Assembly: GCA_045630285.1 (NCBI GenBank) | Contig: JAZQSX010000063.1 | Location: 1-64,000, forward strand | DNA length: 64,000 nucleotides | Source: RGIG3009 sp045630285 | GTDB lineage: Bacteria > Bacillota > Clostridia > Oscillospirales > Acutalibacteraceae | Reading direction: 5' to 3' | Shown here: positions 15,396 to 23,916 of the stretch, piece after piece | Layout: the number at the start of each line of letters is the position of its first letter | How positions within the stretch are numbered: position 1 is the stretch's first letter | Translations under genes and position numbers: made by a program | Notes under the pieces: generated by a model | What the model was told of the DNA's origin: nothing | Seen by the model: the letters and a program-made list of their open reading frames with translations, nothing else | Database searches by the model: none

Positions 15396-16598
15396 TTATT
15401 CGCGAACCAGACCGTTGGTGCAGTCGGTACCGCAGGGGAGCGGCGTAGGGAAGGCAACGTTGAACAGATCGGTTGCTCGGTTTTCGAGTTCCCAAAGTGC
15501 CTGACATTTCTCGCTCAGTTTGCTGACCTGCGAAGCACGGTAGAGCAGCGGTACGGTCGGCTTGGAAGCGGAGAGGATCTCCTTGCCACGCTCGTTGGCC
15601 GCCAGCACACGGGCGTACGGCGGGCAGGTGGCAGCGTAACCGGCAGGAATGCCTAGATACGCCGACCAAATGAGACGGCGCACACGGGTGAGCGGATAGC
15701 GCTTGGTCTTGATGCCTTCTTCCAGCTCGGCAAAGCTGCGTGCCGTGCGTGCGGCGTTGAAGGCTCGGTTTTCCAAGCCCTCCGAAATACCGGGAACCGC
15801 TTTCCAATCCTCGACGGACAGCAGACGTAATTTGGAAAGCACTGCACGCTCAAGCAGAGAGGCGTCTGCGGGGACACGCCCGTTTTGCGCCGCATCGGAC
15901 AGCGCGGCGGCAGCGGGAGCGGGTATGTACGGCAAGGTGTTGATGAGACGGTCGGCAGACAGCAGCGTTCGCAGATAGGTCGCTGATGCGGTGTTGCCGA
16001 TCGGAGCAAGCGAATCGTGTGCGCTGCCCTGACGTTTGACGGTAAAGGGGACGATGCGGCTGTTCAGCCGTGCTAACGCCTTCAGGTATTCAATACCCAG
16101 GGTGTTGTTCGGTGTGTCGAGCACCGAAGCGGTCGTGGCACCGGCAATTTCCGCCAAGGCCTTTTGCTGAGCCTCAGGGAAGGAGATGCCCAGCTCCATA
16201 AAGTATTTCAGCAAGGAGGAGTACCGAGGCGTGTCCATCAGCGTTACCGCTTTCTGGAGCGGTGCCAGGTCACCGGCCTCGCTGCCGAAGCTGAGATAAT
16301 CGACGCAGCCCAAAGCATCAAGCAGCGAGACGGCGCCGAAAGCGAAGCCTTCAGCCGAGGACAAACACCACGGCACGGGCAGCTCCAGCACCAGATCGGC
16401 GCCGCTGAGCAACGCCATTCGTGCACGGTCGAATTTCGGCAGGATAGCGGGCTCACCACGCTGTACAAAGCTGCCACTCATTACCGCCACGATATGGGTG
16501 GCTTCACATCCACCGTTTTTGGCTCTCGTTTTCTCCAAATGCAGGGCGTGACCGTTGTGAAACGGGTTGTATTCTGCTACGACACCGGCAATACGCAT
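15396..16598 (-). CDS. tmcAL: tRNA(Met) cytidine acetate ligase (YlbM/TmcAL family)
   Basis: TmcAL makes N4-acetylcytidine at the wobble base of elongator tRNA-Met from acetate and ATP. The 400-residue product begins MRIAGVVAEYNPFHNGH, the nucleotidyltransferase HxGH-type motif, followed by SGSFVQRGEPAI and later NNTLGIEYLKAL, both typical of the family. The ATG ending at 16598 follows GGAGGTGCCCCGAAAA; an upstream frame extension lacks a ribosome site. It is divergent from ackA, whose product also uses acetate. The shared substrate is suggestive only. Confidence 0.9.
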   Translation of the reverse strand: MRIAGVVAEYNPFHNGHALHLEKTRAKNGGCEATHIVAVMSGSFVQRGEPAILPKFDRARMALLSGADLVLELPVPWCLSSAEGFAFGAVSLLDALGCVDYLSFGSEAGDLAPLQKAVTLMDTPRYSSLLKYFMELGISFPEAQQKALAEIAGATTASVLDTPNNTLGIEYLKALARLNSRIVPFTVKRQGSAHDSLAPIGNTASATYLRTLLSADRLINTLPYIPAPAAAALSDAAQNGRVPADASLLERAVLSKLRLLSVEDWKAVPGISEGLENRAFNAARTARSFAELEEGIKTKRYPLTRVRRLIWSAYLGIPAGYAATCPPYARVLAANERGKEILSASKPTVPLLYRASQVSKLSEKCQALWELENRATDLFNVAFPTPLPCGTDCTNGLVRE

Positions 16599-16635
16599 TT
16601 TTCGGGGCACCTCCGCGTCTTTTTTAGAAAAGGTC

Positions 16636-16663
16636 TTGAAAAAAATTAATTTCGTACTATAAT
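16636..16663 (+). promoter_or_regulatory. Promoter for ackA
   Basis: TTGAAA (16636-16641) and TATAAT (16658-16663) are 16 bases apart in an A/T-rich divergent spacer, 57 bases before the ackA start. Confidence 0.65.
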
Positions 16664-16719
16664 AAGTATATAGCATTTTTTAGCAAAAATCAATACACGG
16701 AATAGGAGCTACGAAACAC

Positions 16720-17913
16720 ATGAAAATTCTGGTTATTAACGCAGGAAGTTCTTCTTTGAAGTATCAGCTGATCGATATGGAAGGCGAGCAGGTCGTTGCC
16801 AAGGGCCTGTGCGAGCGCATCGGTATCGACGGCCGTTTTACCCATAAAACCGGCGATGGCCGTGTGGTGCAGATCGACGTTGCCATGCCGGATCATACCA
16901 CGGCTTTTGAGCAGGTGAAGGCAGCGCTGGTTTCCGGCGAGGGCAAGGTCATTAACGATCTGACCGAAGTGTCCGCTATCGGCCACCGTGTGGTGCAGGG
17001 CGGCTCGAAATACGACAAATCTGTCCTGATCGACGAAGAAGTGTTGAAGGCTGTCCGTGAGTATGAGGTGCTGGCACCGCTGCACAACCCCGCTTGCCTG
17101 AAGGGCATCGAGGCGGCTACCGCTGCCTTCGGCACCGAGATCCCGCAGGTTGCAGTGTTTGACACGGCGTTCCACCAGACGATGCCTGAGGTGGCGTATC
17201 TGTGGGCTCTGCCGTACGAGTATTATGAGAAATACGGCGTGCGCCGCTACGGCTATCACGGCACCTCGCATCGCTTCGTCAGCAAGCGTTGCTTCGAGCT
17301 GCTCGGCAAGCCCGACGGCAAAGGCACCCGCATCATCACTTGCCATCTCGGCAACGGCTCGTCTTTGGCGGCGATCCGTGACGGTAAGGTCATCGACACC
17401 ACGATGGGTCTGACGCCGCTCGACGGCTTCCCGATGGGCACCCGCAGCGGTGCGATCGATCCGTCTGCTGTCACCTTCATCATGGAGAAGGAAGGCCTGT
17501 CTCCTGCGGAAATGGACAACCTGATGAACAAGAAATCCGGCATGCTGGGCATCTCCGGTGTTTCCAGTGATGACCGTGATATTACGGCGGCTATGGATGC
17601 GGGCAACCCCCGTGCCAAGCTGGCGTGGGATATGCGCAGCTATCAGATCCTCAAGTACATCGGCGCCTACGCTGCCGCACTTGGCGGATTGGATGCGATC
17701 GTCTTCACTGCCGGTATCGGTGAGAATCAGGATCGTCTGCGTGCCGAGCTGCTGGAAGGCTTGGCCTACCTGGGCGTAAAGCTGGATGCCGAAGCCAACA
17801 ACGTACGTGGTCAGGAGCGTGAGATCACCACGGCGGATTCCGCAGTGCGTGCTTTCATCATCCCCACCAACGAGGAATTGGTTATCGCTCGCGACACCAA
17901 GGATCTCATCTAA
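16720..17913 (+). CDS. ackA: Acetate kinase
   Basis: AckA interconverts acetyl phosphate plus ADP and acetate plus ATP, the energy-yielding end step of acetate fermentation. The 397-residue product shows MKILVINAGSSSLKYQL, GHRVVQGG, the VFDTAFHQTMP motif, YGYHGTSH and the nucleotide-binding FTAGIGENQ. The length is typical. Phosphotransacetylase is not adjacent, and the gene is a single-gene unit with its own promoter and terminator. Strong codon bias suggests high expression. Confidence 0.97.
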   Translation: MKILVINAGSSSLKYQLIDMEGEQVVAKGLCERIGIDGRFTHKTGDGRVVQIDVAMPDHTTAFEQVKAALVSGEGKVINDLTEVSAIGHRVVQGGSKYDKSVLIDEEVLKAVREYEVLAPLHNPACLKGIEAATAAFGTEIPQVAVFDTAFHQTMPEVAYLWALPYEYYEKYGVRRYGYHGTSHRFVSKRCFELLGKPDGKGTRIITCHLGNGSSLAAIRDGKVIDTTMGLTPLDGFPMGTRSGAIDPSAVTFIMEKEGLSPAEMDNLMNKKSGMLGISGVSSDDRDITAAMDAGNPRAKLAWDMRSYQILKYIGAYAAALGGLDAIVFTAGIGENQDRLRAELLEGLAYLGVKLDAEANNVRGQEREITTADSAVRAFIIPTNEELVIARDTKDLI

Positions 17914-17930
17914 GACACTAAATAATTAAA

Positions 17931-17966
17931 CAGGGCCGCCGTCTCGAGAACGGTGACCCTGTTTTT
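17931..17966. terminator. Terminator between ackA and the DUF378 gene
   Basis: CAGGG (17931-17935) pairs with CCCTG (17957-17961), with an inner CCGT/ACGG stem, and is followed by TTTTT. A-rich sequence on the left side lets it serve the convergent gene as well. Confidence 0.7.
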
Positions 17967-17973
17967 GATGAGA

Positions 17974-18183
17974 TTAATCGCGTTCTTCCAGCATCGGTTG
18001 GCGGCGACGAAACAGCAGCGTGATACACCAGATACCCGCTAAGGCGACCAGTGTGTAGATGACCCGACTGATCGTGCCGTCCTGCCCGCCGCCGATCCAG
18101 GCGACGAGGTCAAACTGGAACAGTCCGATGCTGCCCCAGTTTAGCGCACCGATGATGACCAAGATCAAAGCGATCGTGTCCAT
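17974..18183 (-). CDS. DUF378 small membrane protein (YuzA-like)
   Basis: The 69-residue product has two transmembrane segments, with the family motif ALNWGSIGLFQFDLVAW following the first and an Arg-rich cytoplasmic tail. DUF378 proteins are common in spore-formers, but their biochemical role is not established. The ATG ending at 18183 follows AAGGAGGGCTATTTC; a longer frame upstream has no ribosome site. The upstream region carries a promoter of forespore type. Confidence 0.85.
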   Translation of the reverse strand: MDTIALILVIIGALNWGSIGLFQFDLVAWIGGGQDGTISRVIYTLVALAGIWCITLLFRRRQPMLEERD

Positions 18184-18246
18184 GAAATAGCCCTCCTTGT
18201 ATACAAGTCTTTTGTTTGTTTTTTGTGTGATGTTCTTGCGTATCAC

Positions 18247-18276
18247 TAGTATGAGCGCTTTTTTCGCTGATATACA
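18247..18276 (-). promoter_or_regulatory. Candidate sigma-G/F (forespore) promoter for the DUF378 gene
   Basis: On the minus strand TGTATA (plus 18271-18276) and CATACTA (plus 18247-18253) are 17 bases apart. CATACTA is the known sigma-G/F -10 consensus and the -35 box fits TGNATA. Initiation near 18240 would give a 57-base leader. Confidence 0.45.
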
Positions 18277-18380
18277 TCGCAAGATCAAAGCGGATTCGAG
18301 GAATATTTACAAAAGTTTCATACACCGTTTTGCGGAATGTTGTATCATACTATATATTGCGTGCTAAAGGTGAAAACGCT

Positions 18381-19265
18381 ATGTTCGGCTACATTAAAGT
18401 GTATCAACCGGAACTGAAAATGGGGGAGTTTGAGCAGTACCGTGGATTGTATTGCTCACTCTGTCGCCGATTGGGAAAGCGATACGGCTGTACGGCGCAA
18501 ATGACTCTCAGTTATGATATGACTTTTCTGGTACTGCTGGAAATGGCTCAAGCGGAGGCGTGCCCCGGGTTTCATAAGGGCCGCTGTCCGTATAATCCGC
18601 TCAAAAAGCGGACGTGCTGCAGCGACAGCCCACTGCTGGATCGTTCGGCAGACGCCTCGGTGTTGCTTGTGTATCACAAGACACGGGATACGATCGCAGA
18701 CAGCGGATTTTTTAAGCGTTTGGCGGCTCGGATCGCCTTGATGCCGGCAGCCCGTCACCGCCGCAAGGCCGCTCGCTACCAACCGGATATGGATCGTGCG
18801 GTAGAGACGTATGTGGAAAAGCAAGCGGCGATCGAAGCGACGAAGAGCGAATCACTGGATGCGGCGGCAGAGCCGACGGCGGAGCTGCTTGCCTTCCTTT
18901 GCTCGCAAACCGCCGCAGATGAGAAACAGCATCGTGTGCTGGAGCGGTTCGGTTACTGCCTTGGTCGGTGGATCTACCTGATGGATGCGGCCGACGATCT
19001 GGCAGAGGACAATCGTACCGGCAACTACAATCCGTTGCTCGCTGCACATCACGGTGAGACCGTGACAGACGATGAGCTGTCTGCCTGCCGTAGCCGTGTG
19101 AAATTATCGCTGAATGCTTCGCTCGCTGAATGTAAAGCGGCGTATGAGCTGTTGGAGATCCGTCGCTTTGACGGTATTTTACGTAATATTTTGGAATTTG
19201 GGATGATGAATGCGCAGAACACCGTGCTGAACGGTGAGTCTCCGACTTCAACACAGGAGGTTTAA
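18381..19265 (+). CDS. DUF5685 family protein
   Basis: The 294-residue product opens MFGYIKVYQPELKMGEFEQY with GLYCSLCRRLG, the hallmark N-terminus of the family. Further cysteines follow (CPGF, CPYN, RTCCSD), and the middle is helical with WIYLMDAADDLAEDNRTGNYNP, an acidic helix reminiscent of isoprenoid-type or metal-binding bundles. The function is unknown. The ATG at 18381 follows AAAGGTGAAAACGCT; an in-frame ATG at 18330 is rejected. It ends 3 bases before the DnaJ-like gene, so they are probably cotranscribed. Confidence 0.8.
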   Translation: MFGYIKVYQPELKMGEFEQYRGLYCSLCRRLGKRYGCTAQMTLSYDMTFLVLLEMAQAEACPGFHKGRCPYNPLKKRTCCSDSPLLDRSADASVLLVYHKTRDTIADSGFFKRLAARIALMPAARHRRKAARYQPDMDRAVETYVEKQAAIEATKSESLDAAAEPTAELLAFLCSQTAADEKQHRVLERFGYCLGRWIYLMDAADDLAEDNRTGNYNPLLAAHHGETVTDDELSACRSRVKLSLNASLAECKAAYELLEIRRFDGILRNILEFGMMNAQNTVLNGESPTSTQEV

Positions 19266-19268
19266 CCA

Positions 19269-19865
19269 ATGAAAGATCCGTATCAAGTACTGGGGATCAG
19301 CAAGGATGCCACCGACGACGAGGTGAAGGATGCGTACCGCCAGTTGGCACGCAAATACCACCCCGACAACTACGGCGACAATCCGTTGTCCGATCTTGCC
19401 AAGGAAAAAATGCAGGAGATCAATGAGGCATACGATACGATCATTCGTCAGCGCCGCTCGGGTAAAAAGAAGAGCAGTGCCGGCGGCGGTGTTTCCGGTT
19501 CGCAGTATATGGATATTCGCAATCTGATCCGCACCGGTCGTACTGCCGATGCGGAGACGCTGCTGGACGGTATTCCCGCACCGTCACGTGATGCGGAGTG
19601 GTATTTCCTCAAAGGCAGCGTGCTGTACAAAAAAGGCTGGCTTGACGAGGCATATAACCATTTTTCGACTGCCGCTCGTATGGACCCCGGCAATATGGAA
19701 TACCGTGCGGCGTATAATCAGCTGGAACGTCAGCGCCAGACCGGTGCGTATCGCACCGTGCCCGCAGGCGGTGCGGGCTGCACGGGCTGTGATATGTGTC
19801 AGGGCCTGCTGTGTGCGGATTGCTGCTGCGAATGTATGGGCGGCGACTTGATCCGTTGCTGCTGA
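19269..19865 (+). CDS. DnaJ-domain protein with cysteine-rich tail
   Basis: Residues 1-65 form a J domain with the HPD motif (KYHPDNYG), which stimulates an Hsp70 partner. Residues 75-160 resemble a tetratricopeptide-like region with YFLKGSVLYKKGWLDEAYNHF. The last ~25 residues are very rich in cysteine (CTGCDMC, CADCCCEC and a terminal CC). It lacks the zinc-finger and C-terminal domains of true DnaJ, so it is a specialised co-chaperone. The GG-rich start site and tight spacing to the DUF5685 gene suggest a shared operon. Confidence 0.87.
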   Translation: MKDPYQVLGISKDATDDEVKDAYRQLARKYHPDNYGDNPLSDLAKEKMQEINEAYDTIIRQRRSGKKKSSAGGGVSGSQYMDIRNLIRTGRTADAETLLDGIPAPSRDAEWYFLKGSVLYKKGWLDEAYNHFSTAARMDPGNMEYRAAYNQLERQRQTGAYRTVPAGGAGCTGCDMCQGLLCADCCCECMGGDLIRCC

Positions 19866-19885
19866 TTGGATAGGGGTGTATTTTT

Positions 19886-20428
19886 GTGAAACGAACGGCG
19901 CAGGTCGCCTGGAGCGGCCTGATGGGAGCGTTGACGCTGGTTTGTCTGCTGTTGACGGTATTTCCCTTCGCAACCTACGCCTTGCCTGCCATGGCGTCGG
20001 TGTTTCTCGTTCCGGTTGTGATTGAATGCGGTCCCAAATGGGCAACGGCTGTGTATGTTGCGGAAGCGTTACTGGCCTTGCTGATCACGCCGGACGTTGA
20101 GGCAAAATTATTGTTTGTCGCCTTTTTTGGATATTATCCCATTATCAAGTCCCTGACGGAACGCATCAAGATGCGTACGCTGGAATGGGGCGCCAAGTTT
20201 TTGGTGTTCAATGTGGCTGTTGTGGGAGCATATTTCTTACTTTCGTTCGTGGGCTTTTCCATGGATGCGTTCCGCTTCGACGGGGTTTCCTGGCCGCTGT
20301 GGAGTTTTCTGCTGGCGTTCTGGTTAGCGGGCAACGTCGTATTTTTGCTGTACGACATCACCCTTACCCGCTTGATCCCGTTGTATTTCAGTCATTTGCA
20401 GCCGATGTTTCGTCGGTTGTTCCGTTGA
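19886..20428 (+). CDS. Integral membrane protein of unknown function
   Basis: The 180-residue protein starts at GTG behind AGGGGTG and has about five predicted membrane segments (residues ~8-28, 30-48, 55-80, 105-127 and 137-160). The layout recalls small ECF-type S components or their relatives, but I see no defining motif, so no function is given. It lies between the DnaJ-like gene and the RpiR regulator on the same strand. Confidence 0.7.
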   Translation: MKRTAQVAWSGLMGALTLVCLLLTVFPFATYALPAMASVFLVPVVIECGPKWATAVYVAEALLALLITPDVEAKLLFVAFFGYYPIIKSLTERIKMRTLEWGAKFLVFNVAVVGAYFLLSFVGFSMDAFRFDGVSWPLWSFLLAFWLAGNVVFLLYDITLTRLIPLYFSHLQPMFRRLFR

Positions 20429-20472
20429 GCGGCACGAAGGATTTGAAAACTCTGTAAAGGGATTGTGATGAC

Positions 20473-21360
20473 GTGAAAATCGATCTCATTGCACATATTA
20501 CCGGACAGATGTCCGGTTTTTCGAAAGGTCAGCGTTTGATCGCTTCGTACATTCTGGAGCACTATGATACGGCTGCTTTTATGACGGCGTATGCGCTGGG
20601 TGAAGCGGTGGGCGTCAGCGAATCGACTGTCGTTCGCTTCGCCACGGAGCTTGGCTTCTCCGGTTATCCTCGCTTGCAGCGTGCCATGCAGGAGCTGGTG
20701 CGCAGCAAGCTGACCAGTGTGCAGCGTGTGGAGGTCACCCGTGCCCGTATGCAGGACGATGAAGTGCTGGAAAACGTGATGACCTACGATATGGCGAACA
20801 TACGTCAGACGTTGGCGGAGCTGGATCCGCAGGTGTTTGATGCGGCGGTGGAAGCGTTGGTAAAGGCACGCCGCGTATATGTGTTTGGTGCAGGCAGCTG
20901 CCGTGCGCTGGCAAACTTCGTGGCGTATTACCTGAAGCTGTTGTTGCCGGATATTCGCTTGATCAGCACCTCCAGCGAGACGGAAATTTTGGAAGAAATG
21001 TTCCCGATCAGCGAGGAGGATGCGATCATCGGTTTGAGCTTTCCCCGCTATTCCAGCAAGGCGGTCAAAACCGTTCACTTTGCTCATTCCCGTGGTGCGA
21101 AGGTGATTGCGATCACCGATAGCCTGCGTTCACCGATTTCTGATTTTGCCACCTGCTTGCTGTTGGCACACAGCGATATGGCGACGATCGTCGATTCGCT
21201 CGTCGCCCCGCTGAGTATCATCAATGCGTTGGTGGTGGCTATCTCGCTGAAGCGTATGGATGCCAACCGTGATACCTTAAACGAGCTGGAAACGTTGTGG
21301 GAGACCTACCACGTGTATCAGCCCGCCGAAAAGCGTTTGGCGGAGTCGAACGATGAGTGA
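20473..21360 (+). CDS. MurR/RpiR family transcriptional regulator
   Basis: The 295-residue protein has an N-terminal helix-turn-helix (VGVSESTVVRFATELGFSG, residues ~50-70) and a C-terminal SIS sugar-phosphate-binding domain (about residues 125-265, with VYVFGAGSCRALA). RpiR members respond to phosphosugars and control sugar or amino-sugar genes. No sugar operon is adjacent, and it overlaps the next gene by 8 bases, which suggests cotranscription rather than local control. The start is GTG at 20473, after AAAGGGATTGTGAT. Confidence 0.9.
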   Translation: MKIDLIAHITGQMSGFSKGQRLIASYILEHYDTAAFMTAYALGEAVGVSESTVVRFATELGFSGYPRLQRAMQELVRSKLTSVQRVEVTRARMQDDEVLENVMTYDMANIRQTLAELDPQVFDAAVEALVKARRVYVFGAGSCRALANFVAYYLKLLLPDIRLISTSSETEILEEMFPISEEDAIIGLSFPRYSSKAVKTVHFAHSRGAKVIAITDSLRSPISDFATCLLLAHSDMATIVDSLVAPLSIINALVVAISLKRMDANRDTLNELETLWETYHVYQPAEKRLAESNDE

Positions 21361-22588
21361 GGCGTTGCAGATCGTCGTGGTCGGCGGCGGTGCCGCAGGC
21401 TTAATGGCGGCGGGCTTTGCCGCTCGGCGGGGATACCGTGTGACGGTGGTGGAACGCAACGAGCGTCCGGCACGGAAGGTGATGATCACCGGCAAGGGTC
21501 GGTGTAATGTCACGAATGACAGCTCGGCTACCGATTGCGTGGCACAGGTGCCGGGGAACGGACGCTTTTTGTACAGTGCATTTTCTTCGTTTTCACCGCA
21601 GGATACCATGGCGCTCTTTGAAGAACTGGGCGTTCCGCTGAAGACCGAGCGTGGTAAGCGGGTGTTTCCCGTTTCGGATAAAGCGGTGGATATTGTTGAC
21701 GCCCTCGTGCGTTTTGCACGCTCGGGCGGCGTGAAGTTCGTAACCGGCCGTGTATCACGTCTTCTGCTGGAGGACGGTGTTTGCTGCGGCGTAGAGTTGG
21801 AAAACGGCAGACAGCTGTCCGCCTACGGTGTGATCGTATGTACGGGCGGCTGTTCTTATCCCGGTACAGGCTCTACCGGCGACGGATACGATTTGGCACG
21901 GCAGGCTGGGCACACGGTGATCCCGCCACGCCCTTCGTTGGTGCCACTTGTCATCAAAGAGGCGTTTTGTGCTGATCTGCAAGGATTATCTTTGAAAAAT
22001 TGCACACTGACAGCGGTGGATTCGGTGACCGGAAAAACCGTGTTCCACGATATGGGAGAGATGCTGTTTACTCATTTTGGGGTATCCGGCCCGCTGGTGC
22101 TCAGCGCCAGCGCTCATATGCGGGATATGGCGCCAGAGCGGTACCGCTTGTCGATCGACCTGAAGCCGGCGCTGACACTGGAGCAGGTGGACGCACGTTT
22201 GGTGCGTGAGCTGGAGGTTAAGCCTAACGCCTGCGTGGGCAATGCGATGGCGGCTGTGCTGCCGAAATCACTCGTCGCTCCGGTTTTGCAGCTGGCGGAG
22301 GTCGCAGGGGAGACAAAGTGCCATTCGGTGTCCCGCACACAGAGACAGCGAATCGGAACGGTGCTGAAGGCGATCCCCCTGACGGTTTCCGAGTTCCGCC
22401 CCATTGCGGAAGCAATCGTCACCGCCGGAGGAGTCAGCACGAAAGAGTTGAACAGTAAAACTATGGCATCACGCCTGGTAAGCGGCCTTTCGTTTGCCGG
22501 TGAGGTGATCGACGTGGACGCCTATACCGGCGGGTTTAATTTGCAAATCGCCTTTTCCACCGGTGCTGCCGCCGGAAATCATATCTAA
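21353..22588 (+). CDS. BaiN/HI0933-like NAD(P)/FAD-dependent oxidoreductase
   Basis: The 411-residue flavoprotein has an N-terminal dinucleotide fold (VVVGGGAAGLMAAGFAARRG), the conserved GKGRCNVTN motif near residue 48, GGCSYPGTGSTGDGY, and a C-terminal FAD contact with GEVIDVDAYTGGFNLQ. The family includes the BaiN bile-acid dehydrogenation candidate, but most members have no proven substrate. It precedes cmk-plsC-ispH/rpsA, a gene order common in Clostridia, so a housekeeping role is more likely than bile-acid metabolism. Confidence 0.88.
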   Translation: MSEALQIVVVGGGAAGLMAAGFAARRGYRVTVVERNERPARKVMITGKGRCNVTNDSSATDCVAQVPGNGRFLYSAFSSFSPQDTMALFEELGVPLKTERGKRVFPVSDKAVDIVDALVRFARSGGVKFVTGRVSRLLLEDGVCCGVELENGRQLSAYGVIVCTGGCSYPGTGSTGDGYDLARQAGHTVIPPRPSLVPLVIKEAFCADLQGLSLKNCTLTAVDSVTGKTVFHDMGEMLFTHFGVSGPLVLSASAHMRDMAPERYRLSIDLKPALTLEQVDARLVRELEVKPNACVGNAMAAVLPKSLVAPVLQLAEVAGETKCHSVSRTQRQRIGTVLKAIPLTVSEFRPIAEAIVTAGGVSTKELNSKTMASRLVSGLSFAGEVIDVDAYTGGFNLQIAFSTGAAAGNHI

Positions 22589-22605
22589 AGGATGTTGACG
22601 GTATT

Positions 22606-23289
22606 ATGACGACGAAGAAAACAGTGGCGATCGCCATTGACGGCCCTTCCGGTGCGGGGAAAAGCACGATCGCCCGTATTTTGGCGGCGGAGTTGGGCTT
22701 TGTATACGTGGATACCGGTGCGCTGTATCGTACGGTGGGCTTGTCGATGCTTCGGCATGGTGTTGACCCGCACGATGAGGCAGCGGTTGAGCCGCTGTTG
22801 GAGGGCCTGACGGTTGCGTTGGGATATGCTAACGGCAGTCAGCGAGTGTTCTTGAACGGTGAGGACGTCAGCGACAGCATTCGCACGCCGGAGGTGTCGA
22901 TGGCGGCGTCGGCTGTCTCGGCACTGCCGCCGGTGCGCCGCTTTCTGTTTGAATTACAGCAGGATACGGCACGCCGTCAAAACGTGATTATGGACGGTCG
23001 TGATATTGGTACGGTCGTGCTGCCGTTTGCTGACGTGAAGATCTTCCTGACGGCGTCGGCGGAGGATCGTGCACAGCGCCGATTTGACGAGCTGATTGCA
23101 AAGGGCACCGTCGTGACGTTTGACGAGGTGCTTCGTGATATGAAGGAACGTGACTATAACGATTCGCACCGTGCCGCCGCACCGCTGCGTCCTGCGGAGG
23201 ATGCCGTGCTGGTGGATACGACCGGCTATACGCTGGAGAAGGCGGTCGAAACGCTGAAAAATTTGGTTGAAGAACGTATGAAGGGGTGA
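22606..23289 (+). CDS. cmk: Cytidylate kinase
   Basis: Cmk phosphorylates CMP and dCMP with ATP. The 227-residue product has the P-loop GPSGAGKSTIAR at residues 14-25, a VYVDTGALYRTV motif, the long CMP-binding insert and MDGRDIGTVVLP. The length is normal. The ATG at 22606 lies after AAGGATG. It stands in the standard cmk-plsC-ispH order. Confidence 0.97.
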   Translation: MTTKKTVAIAIDGPSGAGKSTIARILAAELGFVYVDTGALYRTVGLSMLRHGVDPHDEAAVEPLLEGLTVALGYANGSQRVFLNGEDVSDSIRTPEVSMAASAVSALPPVRRFLFELQQDTARRQNVIMDGRDIGTVVLPFADVKIFLTASAEDRAQRRFDELIAKGTVVTFDEVLRDMKERDYNDSHRAAAPLRPAEDAVLVDTTGYTLEKAVETLKNLVEERMKG

Positions 23290-23295
23290 CGGATT

Positions 23296-23916
23296 ATGTG
23301 GTTGGGACGCTTTATTCCCTGGGCTTTTGGCCCCGCTGTACGTTTGTTGCTGCGTGTCAAGGTGATCGGGAAGGAAAATATGCCACCGGTAGGAGAACCG
23401 CTGGTGTTGTGCTGTAACCATATTTCCAACTGGGATCCGGTCGTGTTGTTTGTGGTACAGCGCAAACGTCCCATTCATTTTATGGCAAAGGCGGAACTGT
23501 TTAAAAACCGTTTTTGTGCATGGCTTATTGGTAAGCAGTTTGGCGCCTTTGCCGTGCATCGCGGAACGGGTGACACCAATGCGATCGATACGGCAAAGCA
23601 GATCGTGGCGGACGGTAAGATCATGGGGATCTTCCCCGAGGGAACACGCTCCCGCGACGGTCAGCTGTTGCGTGCCAAATCCGGTGCGGCGTTGATCGTA
23701 GCGCAAACGGGTGCCACGGTTCAGCCTGTGGCGGTCGTGGCACGGGGACAACGTGTGCGGTGGTTCCGTCGCACGCTGATCGTGTACGGCAAGCCACTGT
23801 CGCCCGCCGATCTGCATTTGGAAGGCGAAAAGCCGGACATTCGTTTTGCTTCCCGTCGCTTGATGGAGGTCATCGGAGGTCTGATTGAAGAACATCGTGC
23901 GGAGGTCGAAGCGTAA
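23296..23916 (+). CDS. plsC: 1-acyl-sn-glycerol-3-phosphate acyltransferase
   Basis: PlsC adds the second acyl chain to make phosphatidic acid. The 206-residue protein has the catalytic HxxxxD motif as NHISNWD, the glycerol-phosphate-binding FPEGTRSRDG and a hydrophobic N-terminus for membrane association. Its stop codon shares a base with the ispH start (TAATG), indicating translational coupling. Confidence 0.93.
   Translation: MWLGRFIPWAFGPAVRLLLRVKVIGKENMPPVGEPLVLCCNHISNWDPVVLFVVQRKRPIHFMAKAELFKNRFCAWLIGKQFGAFAVHRGTGDTNAIDTAKQIVADGKIMGIFPEGTRSRDGQLLRAKSGAALIVAQTGATVQPVAVVARGQRVRWFRRTLIVYGKPLSPADLHLEGEKPDIRFASRRLMEVIGGLIEEHRAEVEA

Noticed and set aside
21353..22588. Bile-acid 7-dehydroxylation gene (baiN)
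   Set aside because: The flavoprotein family is broad, no bai operon is present, and the context is cmk-plsC-ispH.
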